Source: Clostridium sp. BNL1100 (lineage in GTDB: Bacteria > Bacillota > Clostridia > Acetivibrionales > DSM-1351). Taken from it: DNA of 64,000 bases. Made by a program: the position numbers and the translations under genes. The stretch's first letter is position 1. Every line of letters begins with the position of its first letter. Location: NCBI RefSeq assembly GCF_000244875.1, contig NC_016791.1, positions 787,501 to 851,500 on the forward strand. Direction: 5' to 3'. Under the pieces are notes generated by a model, which saw only the letters and a list, made by a program, of their open reading frames with translations, was not told the origin of the DNA and made no database searches. This document shows, in pieces, positions 1-7,229 of the stretch.

Positions 1-4
1 TTAT

Positions 5-109
5 CTATTTTTTAGTTTCATTTTTAACTGCAATCGTGATTGTTACAGCAAGTCCACCCCAGAGGAAAATCGCACCAAATAGAAAGAAAGCTATGGATGT
101 AGCAGTCAT
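5..109 (-). CDS. metS: MetS-like small subunit of an NSS-family amino-acid importer
   Basis: A 34-residue protein with one hydrophobic helix (roughly residues 5-28, containing the motif FLWGGLAV) and a short basic tail. Its ATG directly follows the TAG stop of the upstream transporter gene, and the Shine-Dalgarno sequence AGGAGGTG lies inside the end of that gene, so translation is coupled. The size, the single helix with a Trp-Gly-Gly core and the position after an NSS transporter match the MetS subunit of the MetPS methionine/alanine importer known from corynebacteria. The substrate here is inferred from that family. Confidence 0.8.
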   Translation of the reverse strand: MTATSIAFFLFGAIFLWGGLAVTITIAVKNETKK

Positions 110-1618
110 CTACTTCACCTCCTCAGAATTATAAGAGGTAATACTTCTGTCCTTCCAAGGTCTTTGACATAATATCAAAGATAAACCAATTCCTATTATT
201 ACTACACTCCAACCGAAGGCTATCAGTGCTTTTTGTGAATATCCTCCGTATGGCTTTAATATTTCATTTATAACGTTAGAAATAATCATGAAGGTTAAGA
301 TTAATGGAGTTACAAATTTGACCATGATATTCCACCACTTTCCTACAGAAAAATAGGAAATGGGATTAGTATGTTCTCTTATTTTAGAAGCTCCGAACAA
401 CCATCCTATGGTTATTGCTTCAAGTAAGCCTACTGTTACAATTCCGTATGAATTTACAAAGTTGTCTATAATATCAAGGAAATATAACCCTGCCCCTGTA
501 GAATAAACTATACTTATGGCATACCCGACAAGGCAAACCAAGGAAACAACTTTTTTTCTTCCGGCTCCTGTTTTGTCAATCAATGCCGAGGACGAAGCTT
601 CTACCAGAGATATGGAAGAAGTTATTCCGGCAAAAACAAGACATATAAAGAATAATACGCCAAAGAGCTTGCCTATTCCACCCATAACTGTAAATACTTT
701 AGGGAAAGCTACAAATGCAAGTCCGATACCCTGTGAAGCAACCTTATCTACCCCGACACCCTGCATTGAAGCCATGTATCCTAATATTCCGAAAACTCCT
801 ATTGCAGACAAGAATTCAAATCCGCAGTTTGCAAAGGCTGTCATAAAGGCACTGTTGTTTATATCCGTCTTTTTTGGAAGATAACTGGAATAAGTAATCA
901 TAATTCCCATTGCAAGGCTTAATGAAAAGAAAACCTGACCGTATGCAGCTATCCAGACCTTTGGCTCCAGTACTTTTGACCAGTCCGGTGTAAAAAGTTT
1001 GTTAAGTCCAAGACTCGCTCCCGGAAGAGTTACGCCTCTGATAACAATAATTATCATTGCAACTACAAGGGTGGGAAGCAGAATCTTATTTATCTTTTCG
1101 ATTCCACCGGAAACACCTTTATAGCACACCAACCAATTTAGTAGCCAGATAATAGTGATACCCACAAATACAGGCCATACAAAGCCCCCCAGCTTAAAAG
1201 GACTATCAGTCATTTTTAAAAAGTCCTTAAAGAAAAATGAATTGGTATCAGAGCCCCAAGCCTGCGTAAAGCTCAAAAACAGGTAATTGACGGCCCAACT
1301 AAGTATTAGGGTGTAGTATGTCAATATAATAAATGAATTAATACTTGGCCACCAACCCAGCCACTCCCACTTTTTATTTGCTCTGGCAAATGCCAAGGGC
1401 GGAGAACCTTTGAATTTGTGTCCCAACCCGTACTCCATAATCATTAACGGTATTCCGGCAGTCAATATGGCGAAGAAATATGGAATAAGAAAAGCTCCCC
1501 CACCGTTGGAATAGAGTACATACGGATATCTCCATATATTACCCAGCCCTACAGCTGAGCCAATGGCAGCAAGGATAAATCCGGCTTTTGACCCCCACTG
1601 ATCCCTCTTTTGCGTCAT
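110..1618 (-). CDS. metP: Sodium-dependent neurotransmitter:sodium symporter (NSS) family amino-acid transporter
   Basis: A 502-residue polytopic membrane protein. The N-terminus carries the NSS signature around the first sodium site (GSAVGLGNIWRYPY, about residues 20-33), and the rest alternates about a dozen hydrophobic segments, the usual LeuT-fold length. It would couple Na+ entry to uptake of an amino acid. With the MetS-like peptide fused behind it in the operon it most resembles MetP, which imports methionine and alanine. The start is ATG with AAGGAGTG ten bases upstream. Substrate is inferred from the partner gene; other NSS proteins take tryptophan, tyrosine or branched-chain amino acids. 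Confidence 0.88.
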   Translation of the reverse strand: MTQKRDQWGSKAGFILAAIGSAVGLGNIWRYPYVLYSNGGGAFLIPYFFAILTAGIPLMIMEYGLGHKFKGSPPLAFARANKKWEWLGWWPSINSFIILTYYTLILSWAVNYLFLSFTQAWGSDTNSFFFKDFLKMTDSPFKLGGFVWPVFVGITIIWLLNWLVCYKGVSGGIEKINKILLPTLVVAMIIIVIRGVTLPGASLGLNKLFTPDWSKVLEPKVWIAAYGQVFFSLSLAMGIMITYSSYLPKKTDINNSAFMTAFANCGFEFLSAIGVFGILGYMASMQGVGVDKVASQGIGLAFVAFPKVFTVMGGIGKLFGVLFFICLVFAGITSSISLVEASSSALIDKTGAGRKKVVSLVCLVGYAISIVYSTGAGLYFLDIIDNFVNSYGIVTVGLLEAITIGWLFGASKIREHTNPISYFSVGKWWNIMVKFVTPLILTFMIISNVINEILKPYGGYSQKALIAFGWSVVIIGIGLSLILCQRPWKDRSITSYNSEEVK

Positions 1619-1818
1619 TTTAATACACTCCTTATTAATATATTTTTTTCCCTAATTAAAATAAAAAAATCATTATAGCCACTTTTGTCTTCTAACAGTT
1701 TACTACCCTAAATATAGTGACTAGATAATAATAGCAAGGATGAAAAAATATTTCAATTGGATTATATTAATTGTTAGCAAGAAATAATTAACATAATATA
1801 TTAATAGGAGAATTTTTG

Positions 1819-1853
1819 TAAAAAAAGAACTGCTTGAAATATATATTCAAGCA
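1819..1853 (-). terminator. Rho-independent terminator of the hydrolase gene
   Basis: An 8-bp inverted repeat (tgcttgaa / ttcaagca at 1831-1838 and 1846-1853) is followed on the minus strand by a T-run. It lies just downstream of the hydrolase stop. T-rich sequence also flanks it on the plus strand, but no plus-strand gene ends here. Confidence 0.7.
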
Positions 1854-1880
1854 ATTATTTTTTAACATTTTGACTTAACT

Positions 1881-2696
1881 CTATAACTGATCGGCGAATC
1901 TGACCAATTCCATATTAAACTTATCTTTTTCCTCAAAGAAAAGGCTGTGTCCGCTGTACTCAAAAGGTATGAGCCTTGAGTTTCTAATACTTTTTTTCAT
2001 GGCTTCTGCCAGAGGAAATAGGCAAACACGGTCATGTATACCGTGAAGTATCAGGGTAGGAACCTTAATTTTGGGAAGGTCGTTAAAAAGGCTTTCGTCC
2101 CGGAAGGTTTTGGCACATTCTGCCGTCGCCCAGCTGGCCGCCTTAAAGCCAAGTTGGAAAAACCAGTCAGATAGAGCTTTGGTTATCGGTTTGTAAAAAA
2201 ACATTGGTGCAGTATCCAGAAGCATTTGCGGACGGTTATCATATACACTTTGGATTATTTTTGTTATATCTTCTTTGAGAAGGCCGTAAGGAAAGTCGGG
2301 GCGCATAGTCAGACTTGGTGCAGCAGCAGCAAACAGTGCCAGTTTAGAAACACCATATCCTTTGAAGAGCGACATATAGCGTATAACAGTAGCACCTCCC
2401 ATTGAGTGGCCTGCCAGAACGAAGTTTCTAAGCTTTAATGCATCAACTACACAACGGACATCTTCAGCCAACCTGTTGTAGTCATAACCCCAAAAAGGCT
2501 TACTTGAATTGCCGAAGCCTCTTGTATCCATACCAATACATCTATATCCCAGTTTCGGAAGCACATTGAATTGATATTCAAATGCCCGGTGACTTAAAGG
2601 CCAACCGTGTACAAAAAGAATCGCCTTTTTACCATAAGGATTAATATCATTTACATAAATATTTACATCCTGTTCTGTCTTAATGTTGTACTCCAT
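1881..2696 (-). CDS. Alpha/beta-hydrolase fold protein
   Basis: A 271-residue serine hydrolase of the alpha/beta fold. It shows the oxyanion-hole HGWP motif near residue 30, the nucleophile elbow GHSMGG with Ser98, a late acidic residue in HGIHD, and the catalytic His in YSGHS near the C-terminus. Proteins of this type include esterases, C-C hydrolases and cofactor-free haloperoxidases; the substrate cannot be read from sequence. No signal peptide, so probably cytoplasmic. I chose the ATG at 2696, nine bases after GGAG. An upstream in-frame TTG at 2720 would add eight residues. It stands alone, divergent from the next gene. Confidence 0.85.
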   Translation of the reverse strand: MEYNIKTEQDVNIYVNDINPYGKKAILFVHGWPLSHRAFEYQFNVLPKLGYRCIGMDTRGFGNSSKPFWGYDYNRLAEDVRCVVDALKLRNFVLAGHSMGGATVIRYMSLFKGYGVSKLALFAAAAPSLTMRPDFPYGLLKEDITKIIQSVYDNRPQMLLDTAPMFFYKPITKALSDWFFQLGFKAASWATAECAKTFRDESLFNDLPKIKVPTLILHGIHDRVCLFPLAEAMKKSIRNSRLIPFEYSGHSLFFEEKDKFNMELVRFADQL

Positions 2697-2835
2697 AATT
2701 TTTTTCTCCAAATAATACAAGAAATCCTATAATATAATATTCAAAAGGCATTAATTGAGTGTGTTAAATAAAAATTTGCACTTGAGAACAAAATAACTAA
2801 GAGACAAATAAATAAAAACTTAAGCGGAGGTAAAT

Positions 2836-3465
2836 ATGAGTCTATTTCTTGGTAAAATACATTACTGGCTTTATAACAAAATTATTTGGTATGAAAAAAT
2901 TGAGATGGATATTATAAAATGGGCTCAGGAAAAGGAATTGCCGGTAGGCACCTGGGTTCAGGATATAAACGAAAAACATGGCCCTCCTTTGGGCCCTGAG
3001 CCATTGGAACAATTGATTGATACCTCAAATATACACGGGTGGCTTCAGGAAAGAATAGAAAGTGCAGAATTAAGGCAGGCAGCTATTGTAACTCAGGTAT
3101 TAAACAGGAGTATGGATTATAAGAAGGATTTGGCTGAGATTTATAAAAATCAGGGAAAAGCTGCCGCGGGAGATTATCAAGGGGATGTAGCTGTACCCGA
3201 GGAAGTATTTAATGCTTTGAACGATTACATTCTGGAGGGAATGCCCTGTGACCGTGTGAACGAAATAGTATCAAGCAGCGATAACGAATTTGTATGGAAG
3301 TCTGCAATATGCCTTCATACACCATATTGGAAAAAGGTTGAGGGAAATGTAAATAATTTTTATGAACTTAGGGAGGTTTGGGTAAAAGCATTTGTAGAAG
3401 AGTTAAACCCTGATTTTTTTTATGCAAGGTCCGCTGATAATACACACAGGATATCCCGTAAGTAG
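2836..3465 (+). CDS. Conserved hypothetical protein preceding hemerythrin
   Basis: A 209-residue soluble protein that I do not recognise. It starts at ATG with GGAGG seven bases upstream. It has no signal peptide or membrane segment, is mixed acidic and basic, and is rich in Trp and Tyr. A C-terminal section (CLHTPYWKK, then NNFYELREVWVKAF) contains a Cys-His pair that could bind a ligand or metal. It is followed after 13 bases by a hemerythrin gene with its own ribosome site, so the two are very likely co-transcribed and may act together in oxygen or redox handling. That role is inference from position only. Confidence 0.6.
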   Translation: MSLFLGKIHYWLYNKIIWYEKIEMDIIKWAQEKELPVGTWVQDINEKHGPPLGPEPLEQLIDTSNIHGWLQERIESAELRQAAIVTQVLNRSMDYKKDLAEIYKNQGKAAAGDYQGDVAVPEEVFNALNDYILEGMPCDRVNEIVSSSDNEFVWKSAICLHTPYWKKVEGNVNNFYELREVWVKAFVEELNPDFFYARSADNTHRISRK

Positions 3466-3478
3466 AAAGGAAGATAAT

Positions 3479-4033
3479 ATGGATTGCATTGATTTGATGG
3501 TAGATGAGCATAAAAATATTAAGCGTATGCTGAAGGTCATCCGAGAATATTGTTACAAGATTTTAAAGGGTGAACAGGTAGAGTATGAGGATTTTTTTAC
3601 AATAATTGATTTTGTAAGAAATTATGCAGATGCCCACCACCATGGCAAAGAGGAAAAACTTCTTTTTGACAGGATGGAAAAGGAAATGGGGCCAGCCGCA
3701 CAAAAGCTTGTAAGACATGGCATGCTGGTTGAACATGATCTCGGACGGCTTCATATGCAGGAACTTGAAGCTGCTGTAAAAAGGGTTCTGGAAGGTGATG
3801 ATGAATCAAAGCTTGATATAATTGCCAACGCTGTTTCATATACTCACCTTCTTTACAGGCATATTGAAAAGGAAGACGGAGTAGTATACACATTTGCAAG
3901 AAAAAACCTGATTAAAGAAACAATGGACAAACTAAACTACGAATGTGAAAAGGCAGAAAACAAAGCACAGGAACAGCATTTACAGGAGAAATATCTGAAA
4001 CTTATAGAAGAGTTTGAACAGAAGATATTATAG
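3479..4033 (+). CDS. Hemerythrin HHE cation-binding domain protein
   Basis: A 184-residue helical protein with the histidine and acidic ligands of a di-iron hemerythrin: DEHKNIKRML near residue 11, HHHGKEE near 53-59, HGMLVEHDLGRLH near 80-92 and YRHIEKED near 126. This four-helix-bundle family binds O2 or senses oxygen, iron or NO. No signal peptide. The start is the ATG after AAAGGAAG; a longer reading frame beginning at 3422 overlaps the previous gene and lacks a ribosome site. It ends in a strong shared terminator. Confidence 0.85.
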   Translation: MDCIDLMVDEHKNIKRMLKVIREYCYKILKGEQVEYEDFFTIIDFVRNYADAHHHGKEEKLLFDRMEKEMGPAAQKLVRHGMLVEHDLGRLHMQELEAAVKRVLEGDDESKLDIIANAVSYTHLLYRHIEKEDGVVYTFARKNLIKETMDKLNYECEKAENKAQEQHLQEKYLKLIEEFEQKIL

Positions 4034-4058
4034 AAAAACCGGCTAATCGCCGGTTTTT
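4034..4058. terminator. Bidirectional terminator between hemerythrin and nitroreductase
   Basis: A 10-bp inverted repeat (aaaaaccggc, loop taatc, gccggttttt) separates convergent genes. It has an A-run before and a T-run after, so it can work on either strand. Confidence 0.9.
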
Positions 4059-4059
4059 C

Positions 4060-4659
4060 TTATTTGAACACTTTAAATCTTGATTCAATTGGCTGAAATT
4101 GCTTTTCATCAGGTGATACAGTTGGTTTTCCGAATGGCATCTGGGCAACAAGCCTCCAGTTCAAGGGGATTTTCCATTCAGCTCTGACGGCATCATCTAT
4201 CAATGGGTTATAGTGCTGAAGAGAAACTCCTATACCTTCAATTTCTAAAGCAGTCCAAATTACATATTGCAGCATTCCGTTTGACTGCTCTGCCCAAACT
4301 GGGAAATTATCCTTATACAGTGCAAATTGCTGCTGTAGGGACTCGATAACTGAGTTATCCTCAAAAAACAAAACAGTACCATAACCACTTCTAAAAGAGT
4401 TGACTTTTTGCTCCGTTGCTGAAAAGTTTTCAGGCGGTACCACCTTACTTAGAGTATTCTTTGTTATGTCCCACAATTTATCATGGTTAGCTCCCAATAA
4501 TAATACAACTCTGGCGCTTTGACTGTTAAAGGCTGAAGGTGTGTGGAGAACCGCATCTTTTATAATCTCCTGAATCCTTTCATCGGAAACAGGAATCTGC
4601 TTATCAATACCATAGTATGTGCGTCTGTCTTTTACTGCTGTGTAAAAATTCTTGGACAA
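4060..4659 (-). CDS. Nitroreductase family protein (Frm2/HBN1-like)
   Basis: A 199-residue FMN-dependent oxidoreductase of the nitroreductase superfamily. The N-terminal RRTYYGID segment replaces the usual RRS(I/V)R FMN-phosphate contact, and the HTPSAFNSQSARVVLLLG stretch matches the short Frm2-like branch. These enzymes reduce nitro-compounds or quinones with NAD(P)H; the physiological substrate is unknown. The start appears to be TTG, eight bases after GGGAGG; no in-frame ATG with a ribosome site is available. It is a single-gene unit facing the hemerythrin gene. Confidence 0.82.
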   Translation of the reverse strand: MSKNFYTAVKDRRTYYGIDKQIPVSDERIQEIIKDAVLHTPSAFNSQSARVVLLLGANHDKLWDITKNTLSKVVPPENFSATEQKVNSFRSGYGTVLFFEDNSVIESLQQQFALYKDNFPVWAEQSNGMLQYVIWTALEIEGIGVSLQHYNPLIDDAVRAEWKIPLNWRLVAQMPFGKPTVSPDEKQFQPIESRFKVFK

Positions 4660-4782
4660 AACAACATCCTCCCTTATTATTAAATTTGTTACAAATATAT
4701 TAATATTTAATTTACCAACATTAACATACCAATAAACATATTTTTTACAATAATAAGGTAAATATTCGCCAATAAACTGCTT

Positions 4783-5028
4783 TTATTGTCTATCGGGATA
4801 TATTCCTTCAGTTGCAATACAATAGACAGTATTTTGAACGGGCTCCGAGCCTGTCAAATTTGGCAAACAGAATGTAGTACTGCCATTGCCTCCAAATTGA
4901 ATCCCAAGCAGTGAATATAAGGCAGTATTTGTTTGAACGTTTATAGTAGCACCGTTACAAACCGCCCATCCACGAGGGACATACGAAAACGGAAAGAGTT
5001 TTATCATACCTAAAATAGGACAATCCAT
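4783..5028 (-). CDS. Miniature phage-tail collar-domain protein 3
   Basis: An 81-residue protein with the Collar-domain pattern (PF07484 type): IKLFPFSYVPRGWAVCNG at the N-terminus, then TALYSLLG, FGGNGSTTFCLPNL, and the terminal family signature IATEGIYPDRQ. Canonical MdpB-type collar proteins are about 170-180 residues; this copy joins the N-terminal half straight to the C-terminal signature. ATG with GGAGG eight bases upstream. It is last of three tandem paralogues on the minus strand, 28 bases after its neighbour, so probably one transcript. It has no signal peptide. Confidence 0.82.
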   Translation of the reverse strand: MDCPILGMIKLFPFSYVPRGWAVCNGATINVQTNTALYSLLGIQFGGNGSTTFCLPNLTGSEPVQNTVYCIATEGIYPDRQ

Positions 5029-5056
5029 TATAATAACCTCCCTGAAAATAAACTGT

Positions 5057-5311
5057 TTAATTGGGTGTAGGATACATGCCGGTCATTGCAATATAATAAG
5101 CCATAGGGCGTCTTGTCTGATATGCACTTGCTTTTAACAGATTTGGAACTGCGAAATTCTGACCGGGTGTACCGCCAAACTTATTTCCGATTAATGAGTA
5201 TAATGCCTGATTCTGTGCAACCTGAAATATTGTCCCATCACACAACTGCCAATCGGTTGGAGCGAATCCTAAGGCAAAAAGCTGAATCTGACCTATGAAA
5301 GGAAAATCCAT
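5057..5311 (-). CDS. Miniature phage-tail collar-domain protein 2
   Basis: An 84-residue paralogue of its neighbours, with GQIQLFALGFAPTDWQLCDG, QNQALYSLIGNKFGG, FAVPNL and the terminal IAMTGMYPTPN. It diverges most from the other two: TPGQN replaces DGQTT and the final Arg is Pro. The ATG at 5311 follows GGGAGG; the reading frame extends further upstream but without a ribosome site. The middle section of full-length collar proteins (the MPxHxH region) is absent. No signal peptide or membrane helix. It probably assembles with the other two paralogues. Confidence 0.82.
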   Translation of the reverse strand: MDFPFIGQIQLFALGFAPTDWQLCDGTIFQVAQNQALYSLIGNKFGGTPGQNFAVPNLLKASAYQTRRPMAYYIAMTGMYPTPN

Positions 5312-5381
5312 AATAATAGCCTCCCTGAGCCGCAGAACGGCTAAAATAAATTTAAAGTTGAAAATATTTAAACCAATCAAC

Positions 5382-5624
5382 CTAATTCCGTGTAGGATAA
5401 AGACCTTCTATTGCTATGTAAAACTTTGTATTCGGTACAGGCTCTGTGCCTAATAAGTTAGGTAGGGCAAAGGTTGTTTGTCCGTCACCGCCATATGAAA
5501 AGCTCAGTAACGAAAACAGTGCTTGATTTTGTGCGATGTTTAATATTTGTCCATTGCATAAAAGCCATCCTCGCGGTACAAAGGTAAATGGGAAAAGTTC
5601 AATTTCACCTAACATTGTCTCCAT
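5382..5624 (-). CDS. Miniature phage-tail collar-domain protein 1
   Basis: An 80-residue protein, first of the three. It reads GEIELFPFTFVPRGWLLCNG, QNQALFSLLSFSYGGDG, TTFALPNL and ends IAIEGLYPTRN, the closest of the three to the canonical MdpB/collar termini. The ATG follows GAGAGGTG. The gene is divergent from the discoidin/cadherin-like gene across a 186-base spacer. In the known family these proteins form trimeric or fibrous assemblies, but no tail, sheath or baseplate genes lie nearby, so this is not a prophage fragment. Confidence 0.83.
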   Translation of the reverse strand: METMLGEIELFPFTFVPRGWLLCNGQILNIAQNQALFSLLSFSYGGDGQTTFALPNLLGTEPVPNTKFYIAIEGLYPTRN

Positions 5625-5719
5625 ATAAACACCTCTCGCTGATTAATATATAGTAATTATATAATAATGTGTAAAAATATGTCAATAGGATGTCATAAAT
5701 AATGACAATTAGAAAAATT

Positions 5720-5747
5720 TTGATTGTAATTTTGATTAAGTTACAAT
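5720..5747 (+). promoter_or_regulatory. Candidate sigma-A promoter for the discoidin/cadherin-like gene
   Basis: TTGATT and TACAAT are separated by 16 bases, about 65 bases before the start codon at 5811. The flanks are very AT-rich, so chance matches are likely; an overlapping TATAAT follows at 5747. Confidence 0.4.
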
Positions 5748-5810
5748 ATAATAATAATATCAATTAATGTAAAAAAATACAAATTTTAATATAGCGGGGA
5801 GGAAATACAT

Positions 5811-7154
5811 ATGGGTAATACCGCCTTAACCGGCCTTGTTTCAGCAACCAGTTACATAGCTCCTTTTGAGGCCAAAAGGGCAGTTGACGGGGTATTAAAG
5901 CCTGTCAACAGATGGGTTGGAGAAGTACCTTGTTCTCTTAGTTTTATACCAGATAAATTGTATTGTGTAAATCGATGGGTTGTAAATGGCATGCCTTCAG
6001 TGGGTTGGGACTCTCAGCAATACTATATGCTGACTTATTCTTTACAGGGCAGCAATGACAATTCTACATGGGTCACTCTAGATATAGTGGATAATACAAA
6101 TACCAGTACGATATCGTACAGTTCAGACAGAACTTTTATCCCAACCAACGCCTATAAGCTTTATAGAGTTAATGTAACAAAAGGATTAAAATGTAATCCC
6201 AACATCGCTTCGATTTCCAATTTCCAATTGTTCTCTGTTGACCCAACAAGCCCATATCTATCAAGCTTGACGATAAACAGCGGTACACTTACACCTGCTT
6301 TTGTAAAAACCACATCTGCTTATACTGCTACAGTTGACTATGGAACAACCGGTATTGTAGTAACTCCTACAGCAGAAACTCCAACTGCCTACGGCCAGGA
6401 TGCAATAATAAAAGTAAATGGAGTTGCAACCAGAAGTGGAACAGGTGCAACAGTGAACCTTGCAGTCGGTGTCAATACAATAAATATTGAAGTCACTTCG
6501 GCCGTTGGGTACCTAACCCAGAGCTACACGCTGACTGTCACAAGGCTTAACAGTAACAAACTCACGAGTCTTTCTGTCCTTAATGGAACCACAGTACTTC
6601 CGATAGTACCAACTTTTGATAAAAATACTTTCGGCTACACGGTAGAAGTTGATAGTACGGTTCAAAGCGTAATGTTAAATGCTACATGTGAAAACACCGC
6701 ATCGACACTTACAATAAATGGGGGAGCTGCTGTAAGCGGTCAGCCATACGGGCCAATTGCATTGCAGACAACTGGTGATACAACAGTAAATGTCATAGTA
6801 TCTACAGCAACAATGTCGCCACAGACGTATACGGTAACAATTAAGAGGAAAGAGGATTTGACTTTGAAGAGTTTGTTTGTTATAGGTGCTTCTCCACTAA
6901 CTCTTACTCCTACTTTTAGCAGTAACTATTTTACATATACAGCTATCTCAGGTAGCGTAACCACTTTGAAGGTACAACCAACAGCAAATAATTCTGCAGG
7001 TGTTATAATCAAAGTAAATGGAGTAGAGACAGCTAGCGGTACAAAGGCTACTGTTAATGTTACACCGGGGCAGGTAAATCAAATAAAAGTTGATGTAATT
7101 TCAAAAATATCGGGTAATGTTGTTACATATATATGTAATGTAACAGTTAGTTAG
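5811..7154 (+). CDS. Discoidin-like plus three cadherin-like beta-sandwich domains, no signal peptide
   Basis: A 447-residue all-beta protein. Residues 1-145 look like an F5/8 (discoidin) lectin fold (AKRAVDG, RWVG, YSLQGSNDNSTW, KLYRVNVT). Three cadherin-like repeats of the PF12733 type follow at about 153-245, 250-345 and 350-447, each beginning L(T/S/F)xLxI or SL and closing with YTVT-like strands (QSYTLTVTR, QTYTVTIKR, TYICNVTVS). Such repeats occur in exported clostridial surface proteins, yet the N-terminus MGNTALTGLV has no signal peptide, like the neighbouring collar proteins. The ATG follows GGGGAGG. Binding carbohydrate or displaying an assembly is inferred. Confidence 0.75.
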   Translation: MGNTALTGLVSATSYIAPFEAKRAVDGVLKPVNRWVGEVPCSLSFIPDKLYCVNRWVVNGMPSVGWDSQQYYMLTYSLQGSNDNSTWVTLDIVDNTNTSTISYSSDRTFIPTNAYKLYRVNVTKGLKCNPNIASISNFQLFSVDPTSPYLSSLTINSGTLTPAFVKTTSAYTATVDYGTTGIVVTPTAETPTAYGQDAIIKVNGVATRSGTGATVNLAVGVNTINIEVTSAVGYLTQSYTLTVTRLNSNKLTSLSVLNGTTVLPIVPTFDKNTFGYTVEVDSTVQSVMLNATCENTASTLTINGGAAVSGQPYGPIALQTTGDTTVNVIVSTATMSPQTYTVTIKRKEDLTLKSLFVIGASPLTLTPTFSSNYFTYTAISGSVTTLKVQPTANNSAGVIIKVNGVETASGTKATVNVTPGQVNQIKVDVISKISGNVVTYICNVTVS

Positions 7155-7191
7155 TAAAGTAAAAATAAAAGCCACGCCTGAGGTGTTTAAA

Positions 7192-7207
7192 AGCCACGGG
7201 TGTGGCT
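7192..7207 (+). other. Small hairpin before the SLH gene
   Basis: A 6-bp stem (agccac / gtggct) with loop gggt lies between the discoidin-like gene and the ribosome site of the SLH gene. It follows a second copy of the motif aaaagccacg 22 bases earlier. No T-run follows, so it may be a weak attenuator or mRNA-stabilising structure. Confidence 0.35.
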
Positions 7208-7229
7208 TATTATAACTAGGAGGTTAAGT

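Noticed and set aside
4783-7154. Prophage or tailocin remnant
   Set aside because: There are collar-domain proteins but no capsid, sheath, baseplate, terminase, integrase or holin genes nearby.
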